Assembly: GCF_016863535.1 (NCBI RefSeq)
Contig: NZ_BOPB01000032.1
Location: forward strand, 1-64,000
Source of the DNA: Micromonospora lutea
GTDB taxonomy: Bacteria; Actinomycetota; Actinomycetes; Mycobacteriales; Micromonosporaceae
Reading direction: 5' to 3'
Length of the DNA: 64,000 bases
Below the pieces are notes generated by a model that saw only the letters and a list, made by a program, of their open reading frames with translations, ran no database searches and was not told the DNA's origin. Position 1 is the first letter of the stretch; each line of letters starts with the position of its first letter. Position numbers and translations under genes: made by a program. Shown piece by piece: positions 1-8,424 of this stretch.

Positions 1-55
1 ACTCACGAACCACGCACCGTCGCCCCGGCCCGAGAGCCGCAACCACGCAAGCCGA

Positions 56-1306
56 TCAGGACAGCTCAGCCGACTCCAGTGCCTCGACGACGTCACCGAC
101 CACGACCACGGCCGGCGGACGCAGCCCTGCGGCGGTCACCGCGTCAGCCACCTCACCGAGGGTCGAGCGGACGATCCGCTGACCGCCGGTGGTGGCCTCC
201 TGCACCACCGCAGCCGGCGTCCCGGCCTCCCGCCCGTGCGCCACCAGCGTGTTGGTGATCGACGGTAGGTTCTTCAGGCCCATCAGGATCACCAGCGTGC
301 CGCGTAGACGGGCCAGGGCTTCCCAGCGGACGAGGGAGTGCGGCGACTCCGGTGCGACGTGTCCGGACACCACGGTGAACTCGTGCGCCACCGATCGGTG
401 GGTGACCGGGATGCCTGCTGCGGCCGGCGCGGCGATCGAGCTGGTCACCCCGGGCACCACCGTGACCGGTACTCCGGCCGCCGTGCAGGCGAGCAGTTCC
501 TCTCCACCCCGACCGAAGACGTACGGGTCACCGCCCTTGAGCCGGACCACGGACGCGCCCGCCAACGCCCGGTCCACCAGGATCCGATTGATCTCCTCCT
601 GGGTCCGGGACGGGCCATAGGGGATCTTGGAGGCGTCCACCAGTTCCACGCCGGTGCGTAGCTCGTCGAGGAGCAGTCCGGGCACCAGCCGGTCGGCGAC
701 CACCACGTCGGCCTCGCTGAGCAGCCGCCATCCTTTGAGGGTGACCAGTTCCGGGTCGCCGGGTCCGGCGCCGACCAGGAAGACCTGGCCGGTGCCGCTA
801 CGCGGGGTGCGCAGGGACGCCTGGATGACCGGATCCGTCAACAGCGGTCCCGTCCTGCCCTGCAGGAGGGTCCGGACGGCGTCGCGGACGCTCACCGCGC
901 GGCGGGGGTCACCGCCGCCATGCACCGCCACGGTGACCGGACCGTAGCGAGTGACCGCCGGGGTCCAGGCCGTCGCCGCGTTCCGGTCGTCGGCGCGTAC
1001 GCAGAAGATCCGACGTGCCGCGGCGGCGGCGCTGACCTCCGCCGCCGCAGCCGGGTCGTCGATGGCGACCTGCACCAACCAGGCACCGTCGAGATCGTCG
1101 GCAGCGAACCGGCGCGGCACCCACCGCAACCGTCCGGCGTCGACGTGCGCGCGCAGCGCCGGGGTGAGTTCCGGTGCCACCAGCAGTACGTCCGCGTCAG
1201 CGTCGAGCAACGCCGGGACTCGCCGCGTGGCGACCGTTCCTCCACCGACCACGACCACGCGGAGGCCGGCCAGCCGGAGCCCGAGGGGGTACGCGTTGGC
1301 GCTCAC
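56..1306 (-). CDS. cobA: Uroporphyrinogen-III C-methyltransferase fused to precorrin-2 dehydrogenase (CobA/CysG type)
   Basis: A 416-residue bifunctional enzyme at the branch to siroheme and cobalamin. Residues about 1-150 form the NAD-binding precorrin-2 dehydrogenase domain, with the glycine-rich VVVVGGGTVATRR loop and a VRADD segment. Residues about 170-410 form the SAM-dependent methyltransferase domain (VGAGPGDPELVTLKG, RLKGGDPYVFGRGGEE, VPGVTSSIAAPA). It is shorter than enterobacterial CysG because the region between the domains is reduced. The GTG start lies 67 nt beyond the end of cobT, so it is probably the last gene of a cobC-cobT-cobA unit. Whether it mainly feeds siroheme or B12 cannot be told from the sequence. 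Confidence 0.93.
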   Translation of the reverse strand: MSANAYPLGLRLAGLRVVVVGGGTVATRRVPALLDADADVLLVAPELTPALRAHVDAGRLRWVPRRFAADDLDGAWLVQVAIDDPAAAAEVSAAAAARRIFCVRADDRNAATAWTPAVTRYGPVTVAVHGGGDPRRAVSVRDAVRTLLQGRTGPLLTDPVIQASLRTPRSGTGQVFLVGAGPGDPELVTLKGWRLLSEADVVVADRLVPGLLLDELRTGVELVDASKIPYGPSRTQEEINRILVDRALAGASVVRLKGGDPYVFGRGGEELLACTAAGVPVTVVPGVTSSIAAPAAAGIPVTHRSVAHEFTVVSGHVAPESPHSLVRWEALARLRGTLVILMGLKNLPSITNTLVAHGREAGTPAAVVQEATTGGQRIVRSTLGEVADAVTAAGLRPPAVVVVGDVVEALESAELS

Positions 1307-1373
1307 GCCGCTGCCACGCTTCGCTCACCGGTGGCGCGGGGCGCCACGCTGCTGAACCCGGTGGTTCGCTCGC

Positions 1374-2492
1374 TCACTTCTCGGCCACCCCGGCGGAGTC
1401 GAAGGTCGCCACCTCGTGCAGTACCCGGACCGCGCCGGTGACCACGGGTAGGGCCAGCAGCGCGCCGGTGCCCTCGCCGAGCCGCAGGCCGAGGTCGATC
1501 AGGGGGGTGAGGCCGAGTTGGCGCAGCGCGACCGCCGCACCGGGCTCGGCGGAGCGGTGACCGGCGACGATGGCCGCGACGCAGTCCGGCGCGAAGGCTG
1601 CGGCGGCGAGCGCGGCGGAGCCGGCGATCACCCCGTCCAGCAGCACCGGTACGCGGCGCGCGGCAGCACCGAGCACGAACCCGGTCAACGCGGCGTGTTC
1701 CAGCCCCCCGACGGCGGCCAGTACTCCGAGCGGGTCCGCCGGATCGGGGCTGTGCCGGCGCAGTGCGGCCCGGACCACCTCGATCTTGTGCTGGTAGGTC
1801 GGATCGTCGACGCCGGTGCCCCGGCCGGTCGCCTCGGCGGCGTCCACGCCGGTGAAGGCGGCGATGAGGGCGGCGGCCGGGGTGGTGTTGGCGATTCCCA
1901 TGTCGCCGGTGAGCAGAATTCCGGCCCCGGCGGCGATCAGTTCGCCAGCGATGTCGATACCGACCTCGACCGCTGCTCGCGCCTCTTCCCGGGTCAGCGC
2001 GGCCGTGACGGTCATGTCCCGGGTACCGCGACGGATGGGCGCGCTGATCAGCCGGGGTATGCCTGACCCGGTCGCGCGGCCGAGCGCACCGTCCGGGTCG
2101 CCGACGCCGACCGCGTTCACCGGGTCGGCAACGGGCAGTGGGCTGGCCACCCCGACGTCGATCACCGTCATCGAGGCCCCCGCCTGCCGGGCAAAGGCGT
2201 TGACCACCGCTCCACCGGCCAGGAAGTTGCCGACCATCTGCCCGGTGACCTCTTGTGGCCAGGGACTGACCCGCTGGGCGTGTACGCCGTGATCGCCGGC
2301 GAAGATCGCCACCGCCGCCGAGCCGGGCACCGGTGGCGGACAGCTGCCGGCCAGACCGGCGAGGCGGACGGACAACTCCTCCAGGTCGCCGAGAGAGCCG
2401 GCCGGCTTGGTCAGCCGTGCCTGCAACTGCCGCGCGGCGGTCATCGCCGCCTCGTCGGGCGGGCCGACTGCCGCGATGGTGTCTTCCAGCAT
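1374..2492 (-). CDS. cobT: Nicotinate-nucleotide--dimethylbenzimidazole phosphoribosyltransferase
   Basis: A 372-residue CobT that makes alpha-ribazole phosphate for the lower ligand of cobalamin. Visible family features are the N-terminal KPAGSLGDLEELSVRLAGL, the FAGDHGVHAQRVSPWPQEVT loop, and the C-terminal LGEGTGALLAL with the catalytic glutamate. Two ATGs are adjacent. The one at 2492 was chosen because GGAGG lies 4 nt upstream, and it shares its A with the TGA of cobC (TGATG). The alternative ATG at 2495 overlaps cobC by 4 nt. Translation is probably coupled to cobC. Confidence 0.93.
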   Translation of the reverse strand: MLEDTIAAVGPPDEAAMTAARQLQARLTKPAGSLGDLEELSVRLAGLAGSCPPPVPGSAAVAIFAGDHGVHAQRVSPWPQEVTGQMVGNFLAGGAVVNAFARQAGASMTVIDVGVASPLPVADPVNAVGVGDPDGALGRATGSGIPRLISAPIRRGTRDMTVTAALTREEARAAVEVGIDIAGELIAAGAGILLTGDMGIANTTPAAALIAAFTGVDAAEATGRGTGVDDPTYQHKIEVVRAALRRHSPDPADPLGVLAAVGGLEHAALTGFVLGAAARRVPVLLDGVIAGSAALAAAAFAPDCVAAIVAGHRSAEPGAAVALRQLGLTPLIDLGLRLGEGTGALLALPVVTGAVRVLHEVATFDSAGVAEK

Positions 2493-3577
2493 CATGCCTC
2501 CATGATCTCGGCCAGCGCCTCGATGAACGCGTCGGTGGTCACCCGGTCCCGAACTGCGATCCGTAGCCAGTCGACGCCGAGTCCCGGAAACGTGTCGCCC
2601 CGGCGTACCGCCCAGCCACGCTCCCGCAGCAGGTCGCGGATCCGGTCGGCACCGGAGATCCGGACCAGCACGAAGGCGCTGGCCGGTCGGCCGGCCACGC
2701 GTACGCCCGGGAGGGTCTTGAGCCGGGCGACCAGGTGTTCGCGGTCGGCCTCGAGCTGCGCGGCGATGGTGCGTTCGGCCCGGGCAGCCTCGGGGCCGGC
2801 GCAGGCCGCGGCGGCGGCCAGGGCCGGGGTGGAGACCGCCCAGAGCGGCTGTACGGCGGCCAACCGGCGCAGCAGGGCGGCCTCGCCGAGCAGGTAACCG
2901 ATCCGCAGCCCGGCCAGTCCCCAGGTCTTGGTGAGGCTGCGGACGACCAGCAGCCCGGGCAGATCCCGACGGGCGGCCAGTGACTCGGGCTCAGCGGCTG
3001 TCCCGGGCGTGGCGGTGGTGTCCGCGAACGCCTCGTCGACCACGAGCACCCGGCCAGGGCGGGCCAGGGCGGCGATGTCGGCGGCGGGATGCAGCACGGA
3101 GGTGGGGTTGGTCGGATTGCCGATCATGACCAGGTCAGCGTCGGCGGGTATCCGGTCCGGGTGGAGTCGGAAGCCGTCCGCCTCGTCGAGCAGCACCCGG
3201 CGCACGGTGTGCCCGGCAGCCCGCAGCGCGGCCTCCGGCTCGGTGAACTGCGGGTGCACCACCACTGGCCGTCGCAGCCCGCGCAGCGCCTGGGCCAGCA
3301 GCACGAACCCCTCGGCGGCCCCGGCGGTGAGCAGCACTTCCTCCGGCGGCCGGCGGTGCCGGGCGGCGACCGCGGCACGAGCCGGGCGGGGGTCCGGGTA
3401 CGCGGCGAGGTCGGCCAGCGAGGCCCTGATCGGCTCGGCCAACCAGGGTGGCAGCGGTGCGCGCCGCACGTTGACGGCGAGGTCGACCAGGTCCGCAGTG
3501 ACCTCGGCGTCACCGTGGTGGGCGAGATCCGGCTCGGCCGGCAACACGCCGGACGTCGTGGTCGACTGACCGTGCAT
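2492..3577 (-). CDS. cobC: CobC-type threonine-phosphate decarboxylase / aminotransferase-like PLP enzyme
   Basis: A 361-residue fold-type I PLP enzyme of the CobC/CobD family, which supplies (R)-1-amino-2-propanol phosphate for the nucleotide loop of B12. It carries the substrate-loop segment LAVNVRRAPLP, LLTAGAAEGFVLLAQ, GNPTNPTSVLHP, VVDEAFAD, and the PLP-lysine region VRSLTKTWGLAGLRIGY. The open frame runs up to 3868 but then overlaps the divergent penicillin-binding gene, so the ATG at 3577 (MHGQ) is taken as the start. It resembles histidinol-phosphate aminotransferase, but the cob neighbours favour the B12 role. Confidence 0.88.
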   Translation of the reverse strand: MHGQSTTTSGVLPAEPDLAHHGDAEVTADLVDLAVNVRRAPLPPWLAEPIRASLADLAAYPDPRPARAAVAARHRRPPEEVLLTAGAAEGFVLLAQALRGLRRPVVVHPQFTEPEAALRAAGHTVRRVLLDEADGFRLHPDRIPADADLVMIGNPTNPTSVLHPAADIAALARPGRVLVVDEAFADTTATPGTAAEPESLAARRDLPGLLVVRSLTKTWGLAGLRIGYLLGEAALLRRLAAVQPLWAVSTPALAAAAACAGPEAARAERTIAAQLEADREHLVARLKTLPGVRVAGRPASAFVLVRISGADRIRDLLRERGWAVRRGDTFPGLGVDWLRIAVRDRVTTDAFIEALAEIMEA

Positions 3578-3651
3578 GACCGCGATCCTGCCGGGAAGGC
3601 GGCGCTCGGGACAGCAACCCGGAGGGTGGGCCGCATCACCACCGGTCACTT

Positions 3652-3668
3652 CATGAGTATTTCTCATG
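3652..3668. promoter_or_regulatory. Inverted repeat in the cobC/penicillin-binding protein divergent promoter region
   Basis: CATGAG-tattt-CTCATG has perfect 6-bp arms with a 5-nt spacer. It lies in the 121-nt gap between the divergent cobC and PBP genes and about 19 nt upstream of the TAACTT box (3687-3692) used for the PBP gene. It is AT-rich for this genome. It could be an operator for either gene, but no regulator can be assigned. Confidence 0.35.
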
Positions 3669-3698
3669 GACGAATCGGAAATGTCATAACTTGGCGGT

Positions 3699-5831
3699 GT
3701 GAGCAATCGACCCCTTGCTGCCGCTGGTCGTCTCGTTCCTCTGCTCCGTGCCGGGCTGATCGCCGGTATCGTCGTCGCCGCCGCCGCGTACCCGGCCGTC
3801 GCGGTGACCGGAATCGGTGCCAAGGCCACCGCGCACGCCGTGGAGAGCAAGACCCGCCTGCTGACCACCGCCCTACCCGCCGAGACCTCCTACCTGTACG
3901 CGCCCGACGGCAAGACCGTGCTGACCATGTTCTTCGAGGAGTACCGGCAGTACACCAAGCTGGCGGACATCTCGCCCAACATGCAGCAGGCCATCGTGGC
4001 CGCCGAGGACAACCGCTTCTACCAGCACCACGGGGTGGACCCGAAGGGCGTTGCCCGCGCCTTCGTGGCGAACGCCCGCTCCAGCGGGGTCTCCCAGGGC
4101 GCTTCCACCCTCACCATGCAGTACGTCCGGATGGCGCTGCGGGACAGCGCCACCACACCGCGAGAGGTGCAGGAAGCCACCGCGCAGACCCCGATGCGCA
4201 AGGTCAAAGAGATGCGCATGTCGGTCGACCTGGAGAAGGAGTTGAGCAAGGAGGAGATCCTGGAGCGTTATCTCAACTCGGCGTACTTCGGGCACCGCGC
4301 GTACGGCATCTACGCCGCCAGCGAGATCTTCTTCTCGAAGACGCCCAAGGAGCTGACCGCGGTGGAGGCGGCCACCCTCGCCGGGCTGGTCAAGTCGCCC
4401 TCCCAGTACGACCCGGCCAGCTCCGACCAGAAGGACGCCACCGCCCGGCGCAACTACGTGCTCGACAACATGGCGCGCCTCGGCTACCTCTCGCCGGACT
4501 CGGCCCAGGCGGCGAAGAGCGAGCCGATCAGGCTGCGGCTGACCTACCCGCCCAACGACTGCGCCGCGGTGCCCGACAAATGGAACAGCTGGGGCTTTCT
4601 CTGCGACTACCTGAAGAACTGGTGGAGCGCCCAGCCGGCGTTCGGGGACAACCGGCTCCAACGGTTGGACAAGCTGCGCCGGGGCGGCTATCGGATCGTG
4701 CTCAGCATGGACCCGAAGATCCAGACGGCGGCGGAGAAGAACGTCGGCACCGAGGGCAACACCGGCAGCCCGTTCGCCAACGGCATCGTGGTCTCCGAGC
4801 CGGGCACCGGGCGGGTCAAGGCGATGGCCGTGAACCGCAGGTACTCGTTGAGCCTGGACGAGAACCCGCTCAGCTCCAATCCCGAAGCCGGCCCCGACGT
4901 GAAGGCCAACTACCCGAACACGGTGGCGCCGCTGATGGGCGGCGGCGACCTGCCCGGATACCAGGCGGGATCGACATTCAAGATGTTTCCCATGCTGGCC
5001 GCTCTCGACGCGGGCATGCCACTGAACACCGTCTTCAATGCGCCGCACAGCTACCGCTCCGAGGTCTACGACGGTTGGCAGCCCTCCAACGCCAGCGGCG
5101 CGATGAGCGGCACCCAGACCATGTGGTCCGGTTTCGGTAAGTCGGTGAACACCTACTTTGTCTGGCTGGAGGAACAGGTCGGGGCGGAACGGGCCGTCCG
5201 GCTCGCCGAGCAGTTGGGGCTGCGCTGGCGTACCGACGTGGACCGGGACCATGCCTCCCCGGCCAAGGCCAACAAGTGGGGCGCCTTCACCCTGGGCGTG
5301 TCCGACGCCACCCCGCTGGAGATGGCCAACGCCTACGCGGCGGTCGCCGCCGACGGGCGCTACTGCGAGGCGCTGCCCGTCAACGCCATCTACAACCGGG
5401 ACGGCACCCCGGCCGTGTACACCACGCCGGGTGGCATCGAACGAGAGGTCGCCAAGCCGCGCTGCCGCCAGGTGGTCAACGCCGACGCGGCGCGTGCCGC
5501 CACCGACGCCGCCCGCTGCCCCACCGGCGACACCCCGGCCAAGGGCAGTTGCGGCGGCTGGTCCACGGCGGACAGCGTGCGCGGCACGGTGGGTCGCCCG
5601 GTCGCCGGCAAGACCGGTACCACGGACAGCACCCGATCGGCCTGGTTCGTCGGTTACACGCCGGAACTGGCGGCCGCCAGCTTCATCTCCGACCCCGACA
5701 ATCCCTTCAACGCGGTGGGTGACGGCCAGTCGCAGATCCCGATCGCGGCGGTGGCGAACACCCTCCGGGACGCCCTGAAGGGCAGACCCGTTCGGGACTT
5801 CGTCCCACCGTCGGATCGGATCGTCGGTTGA
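3699..5831 (+). CDS. Class A penicillin-binding protein (glycosyltransferase GT51 plus transpeptidase)
   Basis: A 710-residue bifunctional peptidoglycan synthase anchored by one N-terminal membrane helix (about residues 15-36). The GT51 domain has EDNRFYQHHGVDPKGVARA with the catalytic Glu, QGASTLTMQ and ILERYLNSAYFG. The transpeptidase domain has the active-site STFK, then SVN, then KTGT. No PASTA domain follows, and the protein stops about 50 residues after KTGT. The GTG start sits 6 nt after a TAACTT box with no Shine-Dalgarno, indicating a leaderless transcript. It interrupts the cob genes but has no obvious link to them. Confidence 0.93.
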   Translation: MSNRPLAAAGRLVPLLRAGLIAGIVVAAAAYPAVAVTGIGAKATAHAVESKTRLLTTALPAETSYLYAPDGKTVLTMFFEEYRQYTKLADISPNMQQAIVAAEDNRFYQHHGVDPKGVARAFVANARSSGVSQGASTLTMQYVRMALRDSATTPREVQEATAQTPMRKVKEMRMSVDLEKELSKEEILERYLNSAYFGHRAYGIYAASEIFFSKTPKELTAVEAATLAGLVKSPSQYDPASSDQKDATARRNYVLDNMARLGYLSPDSAQAAKSEPIRLRLTYPPNDCAAVPDKWNSWGFLCDYLKNWWSAQPAFGDNRLQRLDKLRRGGYRIVLSMDPKIQTAAEKNVGTEGNTGSPFANGIVVSEPGTGRVKAMAVNRRYSLSLDENPLSSNPEAGPDVKANYPNTVAPLMGGGDLPGYQAGSTFKMFPMLAALDAGMPLNTVFNAPHSYRSEVYDGWQPSNASGAMSGTQTMWSGFGKSVNTYFVWLEEQVGAERAVRLAEQLGLRWRTDVDRDHASPAKANKWGAFTLGVSDATPLEMANAYAAVAADGRYCEALPVNAIYNRDGTPAVYTTPGGIEREVAKPRCRQVVNADAARAATDAARCPTGDTPAKGSCGGWSTADSVRGTVGRPVAGKTGTTDSTRSAWFVGYTPELAAASFISDPDNPFNAVGDGQSQIPIAAVANTLRDALKGRPVRDFVPPSDRIVG

Positions 5832-5834
5832 CGA

Positions 5835-7316
5835 TCAGGCTGGCGGCCCACCGGCCGGCCCGGAAGCCACCGCACCCGCCGGATCGCCCAGGGCGACACC
5901 CGCCGGCCCGGCCGGGACACCGCCGCCGACCCCGACCGGGGCCGTGGCCGGCTCGGCCGCAGCGGCGGCCACCAGCCGCGTCGCGATCCGCGGGTGCGCG
6001 GCCCAGTGCGGAACAAGCTGGGAGGCGTGCACACCCCGCCAGATGAATCCCTCCGGGGCGCCGCCCGGCCAGCTCCACGCCGGCCGCTGCCCACCCCGGG
6101 GGGTGAGAACCGCCCGGTGCTCCTTGTGCCCGGTCACCACCTCGCCCCGAACCGCGACCACACTGTCGCCCTGGGCGATCGCCTCCCGGTAGCCGACCAC
6201 CAACCCGTCCCGGAGGCTGCCGATCGCGTCGATCACCCCGCACATCGGCAACCCGTCCAACTCCCGGGCCAGCCAGAGCAGACCGGCACCCTCCGCGACG
6301 ACCGGTCGGCCGGTGCGGGCCAACTCGGCGACCGCGATGCAGAGCCGCCGGTTGGCGGAAAGCTGCTCCGCGTACGATTCGGGGAGGGCTCCGCCGACCA
6401 CCAGAGCGCGGGTGCCGGCCGGCAACACCTCATCGGTGAACGGGTCGAGCATGACCACCTCCGCGCCGGCAGCTCGCAGCAGCTCGCCCGTCTCGGCGTG
6501 GCTGAAGCTGCCGCCCGGCCCGCCCACCAGCGCCACCACCGGGCGAGCGGCACCAGCCGGCAGCGGCGCGGCCACCTCGCCGGCACCCAGTGGCGACCAC
6601 GGCTGCATTTCCAGCGTCGGTGCCGAGCGGGCCAGCCCGAGTAGCCGCTCCAGGTCGACCGTCGCGGTCACCGCCTCACCCAACCGTCGGACCGCTCGGG
6701 TGGCCTCACCGGCACCTTCGAGCACCGGAACCACCCCGTGCCGCCGGGACGGCAGCACGGAGGGCAGATCCTGACGGCGCAGCGCGCCGTAGACCGGGAT
6801 GCCGATGTCGTCGAGCGCCTCGCGCAGCAGCGCCTCGTGCCGGGCGGAGGCGACCCGGTTGAGGATCACACCGCCGATCCACAGCTGCTCGTCGTACGCC
6901 CGGAAGCCGTGCACCAGGGCGGCCACCGACTGGCCCATCGCGGCGACGTCGACCACCAGCACCACCGGGCTGCGCAGCACGGTGGCGATGGCCGCGGTCG
7001 ACTCGGTCTCGCTGCGGCCGGTCAGACTGTCGTACAACCCCATGCTGCCCTGCACCACGGCAAGGTCCGTACCGGCCGCGCCGTGCAGCAGCAGCGGGGC
7101 GACGCGTTCGACACCCACCAACCGCGGATCCAGCGTGCGGCCCGGCCGACCGCTGGCGAGCCCGAGGTACGCCGCATCCACCTGGTCCGGCCCCACCTTG
7201 AAGCCCGCCACGTCGAGACCCCGGTCGGCGAACGCGGCGAGCAGGCCGATCGCCAACGCGTTCTTGCCGTGTCCGGAGGAGGGGGCACTGAGCACCAGAC
7301 GCGGCACGACGGTCAT
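5835..7316 (-). CDS. cobB: Cobyrinate / hydrogenobyrinate a,c-diamide synthase, amidotransferase cysteine absent
   Basis: A 493-residue CobB/CbiA-type enzyme. Residues 1-200 are the dethiobiotin-synthetase-like ATPase (P-loop-like SAPSSGHGKN, FKVGPDQVDAAYLG, QGSMGLYD). Residues about 260-440 are the CobQ-type glutamine amidotransferase half (GGALPESYAEQLSANR). The family normally reads AEC(G/A)GL at the nucleophile; here it reads AEGAGL, Gly343 encoded by GGT at 6290-6288. The ATG at 7316 has GAGGAG at a 6-nt distance. The frame upstream of it is arginine-rich and probably untranslated. The last 40 residues are a Gly/Ala/Pro-rich tail. It converges on the PBP gene with a 3-nt gap. Confidence 0.88.
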   Translation of the reverse strand: MTVVPRLVLSAPSSGHGKNALAIGLLAAFADRGLDVAGFKVGPDQVDAAYLGLASGRPGRTLDPRLVGVERVAPLLLHGAAGTDLAVVQGSMGLYDSLTGRSETESTAAIATVLRSPVVLVVDVAAMGQSVAALVHGFRAYDEQLWIGGVILNRVASARHEALLREALDDIGIPVYGALRRQDLPSVLPSRRHGVVPVLEGAGEATRAVRRLGEAVTATVDLERLLGLARSAPTLEMQPWSPLGAGEVAAPLPAGAARPVVALVGGPGGSFSHAETGELLRAAGAEVVMLDPFTDEVLPAGTRALVVGGALPESYAEQLSANRRLCIAVAELARTGRPVVAEGAGLLWLARELDGLPMCGVIDAIGSLRDGLVVGYREAIAQGDSVVAVRGEVVTGHKEHRAVLTPRGGQRPAWSWPGGAPEGFIWRGVHASQLVPHWAAHPRIATRLVAAAAAEPATAPVGVGGGVPAGPAGVALGDPAGAVASGPAGGPPA

Positions 7317-7600
7317 CATCGACTCCTCGCGAGCGGTCGGCGTGCCGACCGTCGGCGCGCTCCGCCCGCGTGACGATAGCTGAACCGGAGGCCACAGAGG
7401 CACCCCTCGCCACCGGCGTCCCGTCCAGGTCAGCCGGGTCGGTGGCGGACCGCCCCGACACCGGTACGCTCCGCCACGGCGCGACGCCCACCGTCCGGTT
7501 CCGACAGGGCCACTGCCTGCGGCAGCCCGTGGCGGCCACGCCGAGGGGGTACGGCGACGGCTCGGCGCAGTGGCGGCGGTCACACGGGTAACCTCGTGGC

Positions 7601-8419
7601 GTGTACCGGTTCCTGCTGACGCCGCGCTGGCTGGGCCTTTTCGTGCTGGCCCTGGCTGCCGCCACGGTGATGGTGCTGCTCGGCAACTGGCAGCTGGACC
7701 GCTACCACGGTCGAACCGCGGTCAACGAGCGCATCGACGCCGGCCTGCGGATGGACCCGGTGCCGCTGCGGGAGGCGCTGCCCGCGCCGAGCGGTGGTCC
7801 CGGCACGGTCGGTGCGCCACCGACGCAGGAGCGGACCTTCACCCGGGTCACCGTCACCGGCCGGTACGACACGGACAACGTCATCCTGGTGCGGGGCCGC
7901 ACGGTCGACAGCCGGGTCGGCTTCGAGGTGGTCACCCCGCTGGTGCTCGCCGATGGCACTGCCGTCCTGGTGGATCGGGGCTGGATCCCACCCGCACCGG
8001 GTGGGGCGCTGGCTCAGCCGGACGTGCCACCGGCACCGGCAGGTGACGTGACCGTCGAGGGCCGGGTGCACGCGAGCGAGAGCGGCGACGCCAAGGTGTC
8101 CCGACGCGACGGCCGGGTGGAAAGCCGCCGGGTCTCCGTTCCCCAGCTCGCGGGTGAGCTGCCGTATCCGGTGCACGGCGGGTACGTGCTGCTGGACGAA
8201 CAGACGCCGGCAGCCGACCCGGTGTTCCGGGCGGTGTCGATCGGCCACGCCAACAACTGGCAGAACCTCGGTTACGTCGTACAGTGGTGGATCTTCGCTG
8301 CGATGACCCTGGTCGGCTACGGCTGGATCGCCCGCCGCGAGGCCCGCCGGCTCGCCGGGGTGGTCGACGAACGCCCCCGTGACCGGGCCGCCGACTCCGA
8401 TACGCCAGCCGCCACCTGA
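7601..8419 (+). CDS. SURF1 family cytochrome oxidase biogenesis protein
   Basis: A 272-residue membrane protein. It has the family layout of one N-terminal helix (residues about 11-29, LGLFVLALAAATVMVLLGNWQ), a periplasmic domain, and a second helix near 225-245. Diagnostic pieces are LGNWQLDRY, the DSRVGFEVVTPL...VLVDRGWIPP segment and HANNWQNLGYVVQWWIFA. SURF1 proteins help insert heme a into cytochrome c oxidase subunit I. The GTG start follows a TAACCT box (7589-7594) by 6 nt. It is divergent from cobB and convergent with the ligase gene. Confidence 0.9.
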   Translation: MYRFLLTPRWLGLFVLALAAATVMVLLGNWQLDRYHGRTAVNERIDAGLRMDPVPLREALPAPSGGPGTVGAPPTQERTFTRVTVTGRYDTDNVILVRGRTVDSRVGFEVVTPLVLADGTAVLVDRGWIPPAPGGALAQPDVPPAPAGDVTVEGRVHASESGDAKVSRRDGRVESRRVSVPQLAGELPYPVHGGYVLLDEQTPAADPVFRAVSIGHANNWQNLGYVVQWWIFAAMTLVGYGWIARREARRLAGVVDERPRDRAADSDTPAAT

Positions 8420-8424
8420 CGGGC

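Noticed and set aside
3578..3698. Cobalamin riboswitch upstream of cobC
   Set aside because: The gap is only 121 nt, shared with a divergent gene, and no B12 box-like conserved sequence was seen.
7317..7583. 89-residue N-terminal extension of CobB
   Set aside because: Arginine-rich, with no conservation pattern, and the GAGGAG site sits right at ATG 7316.
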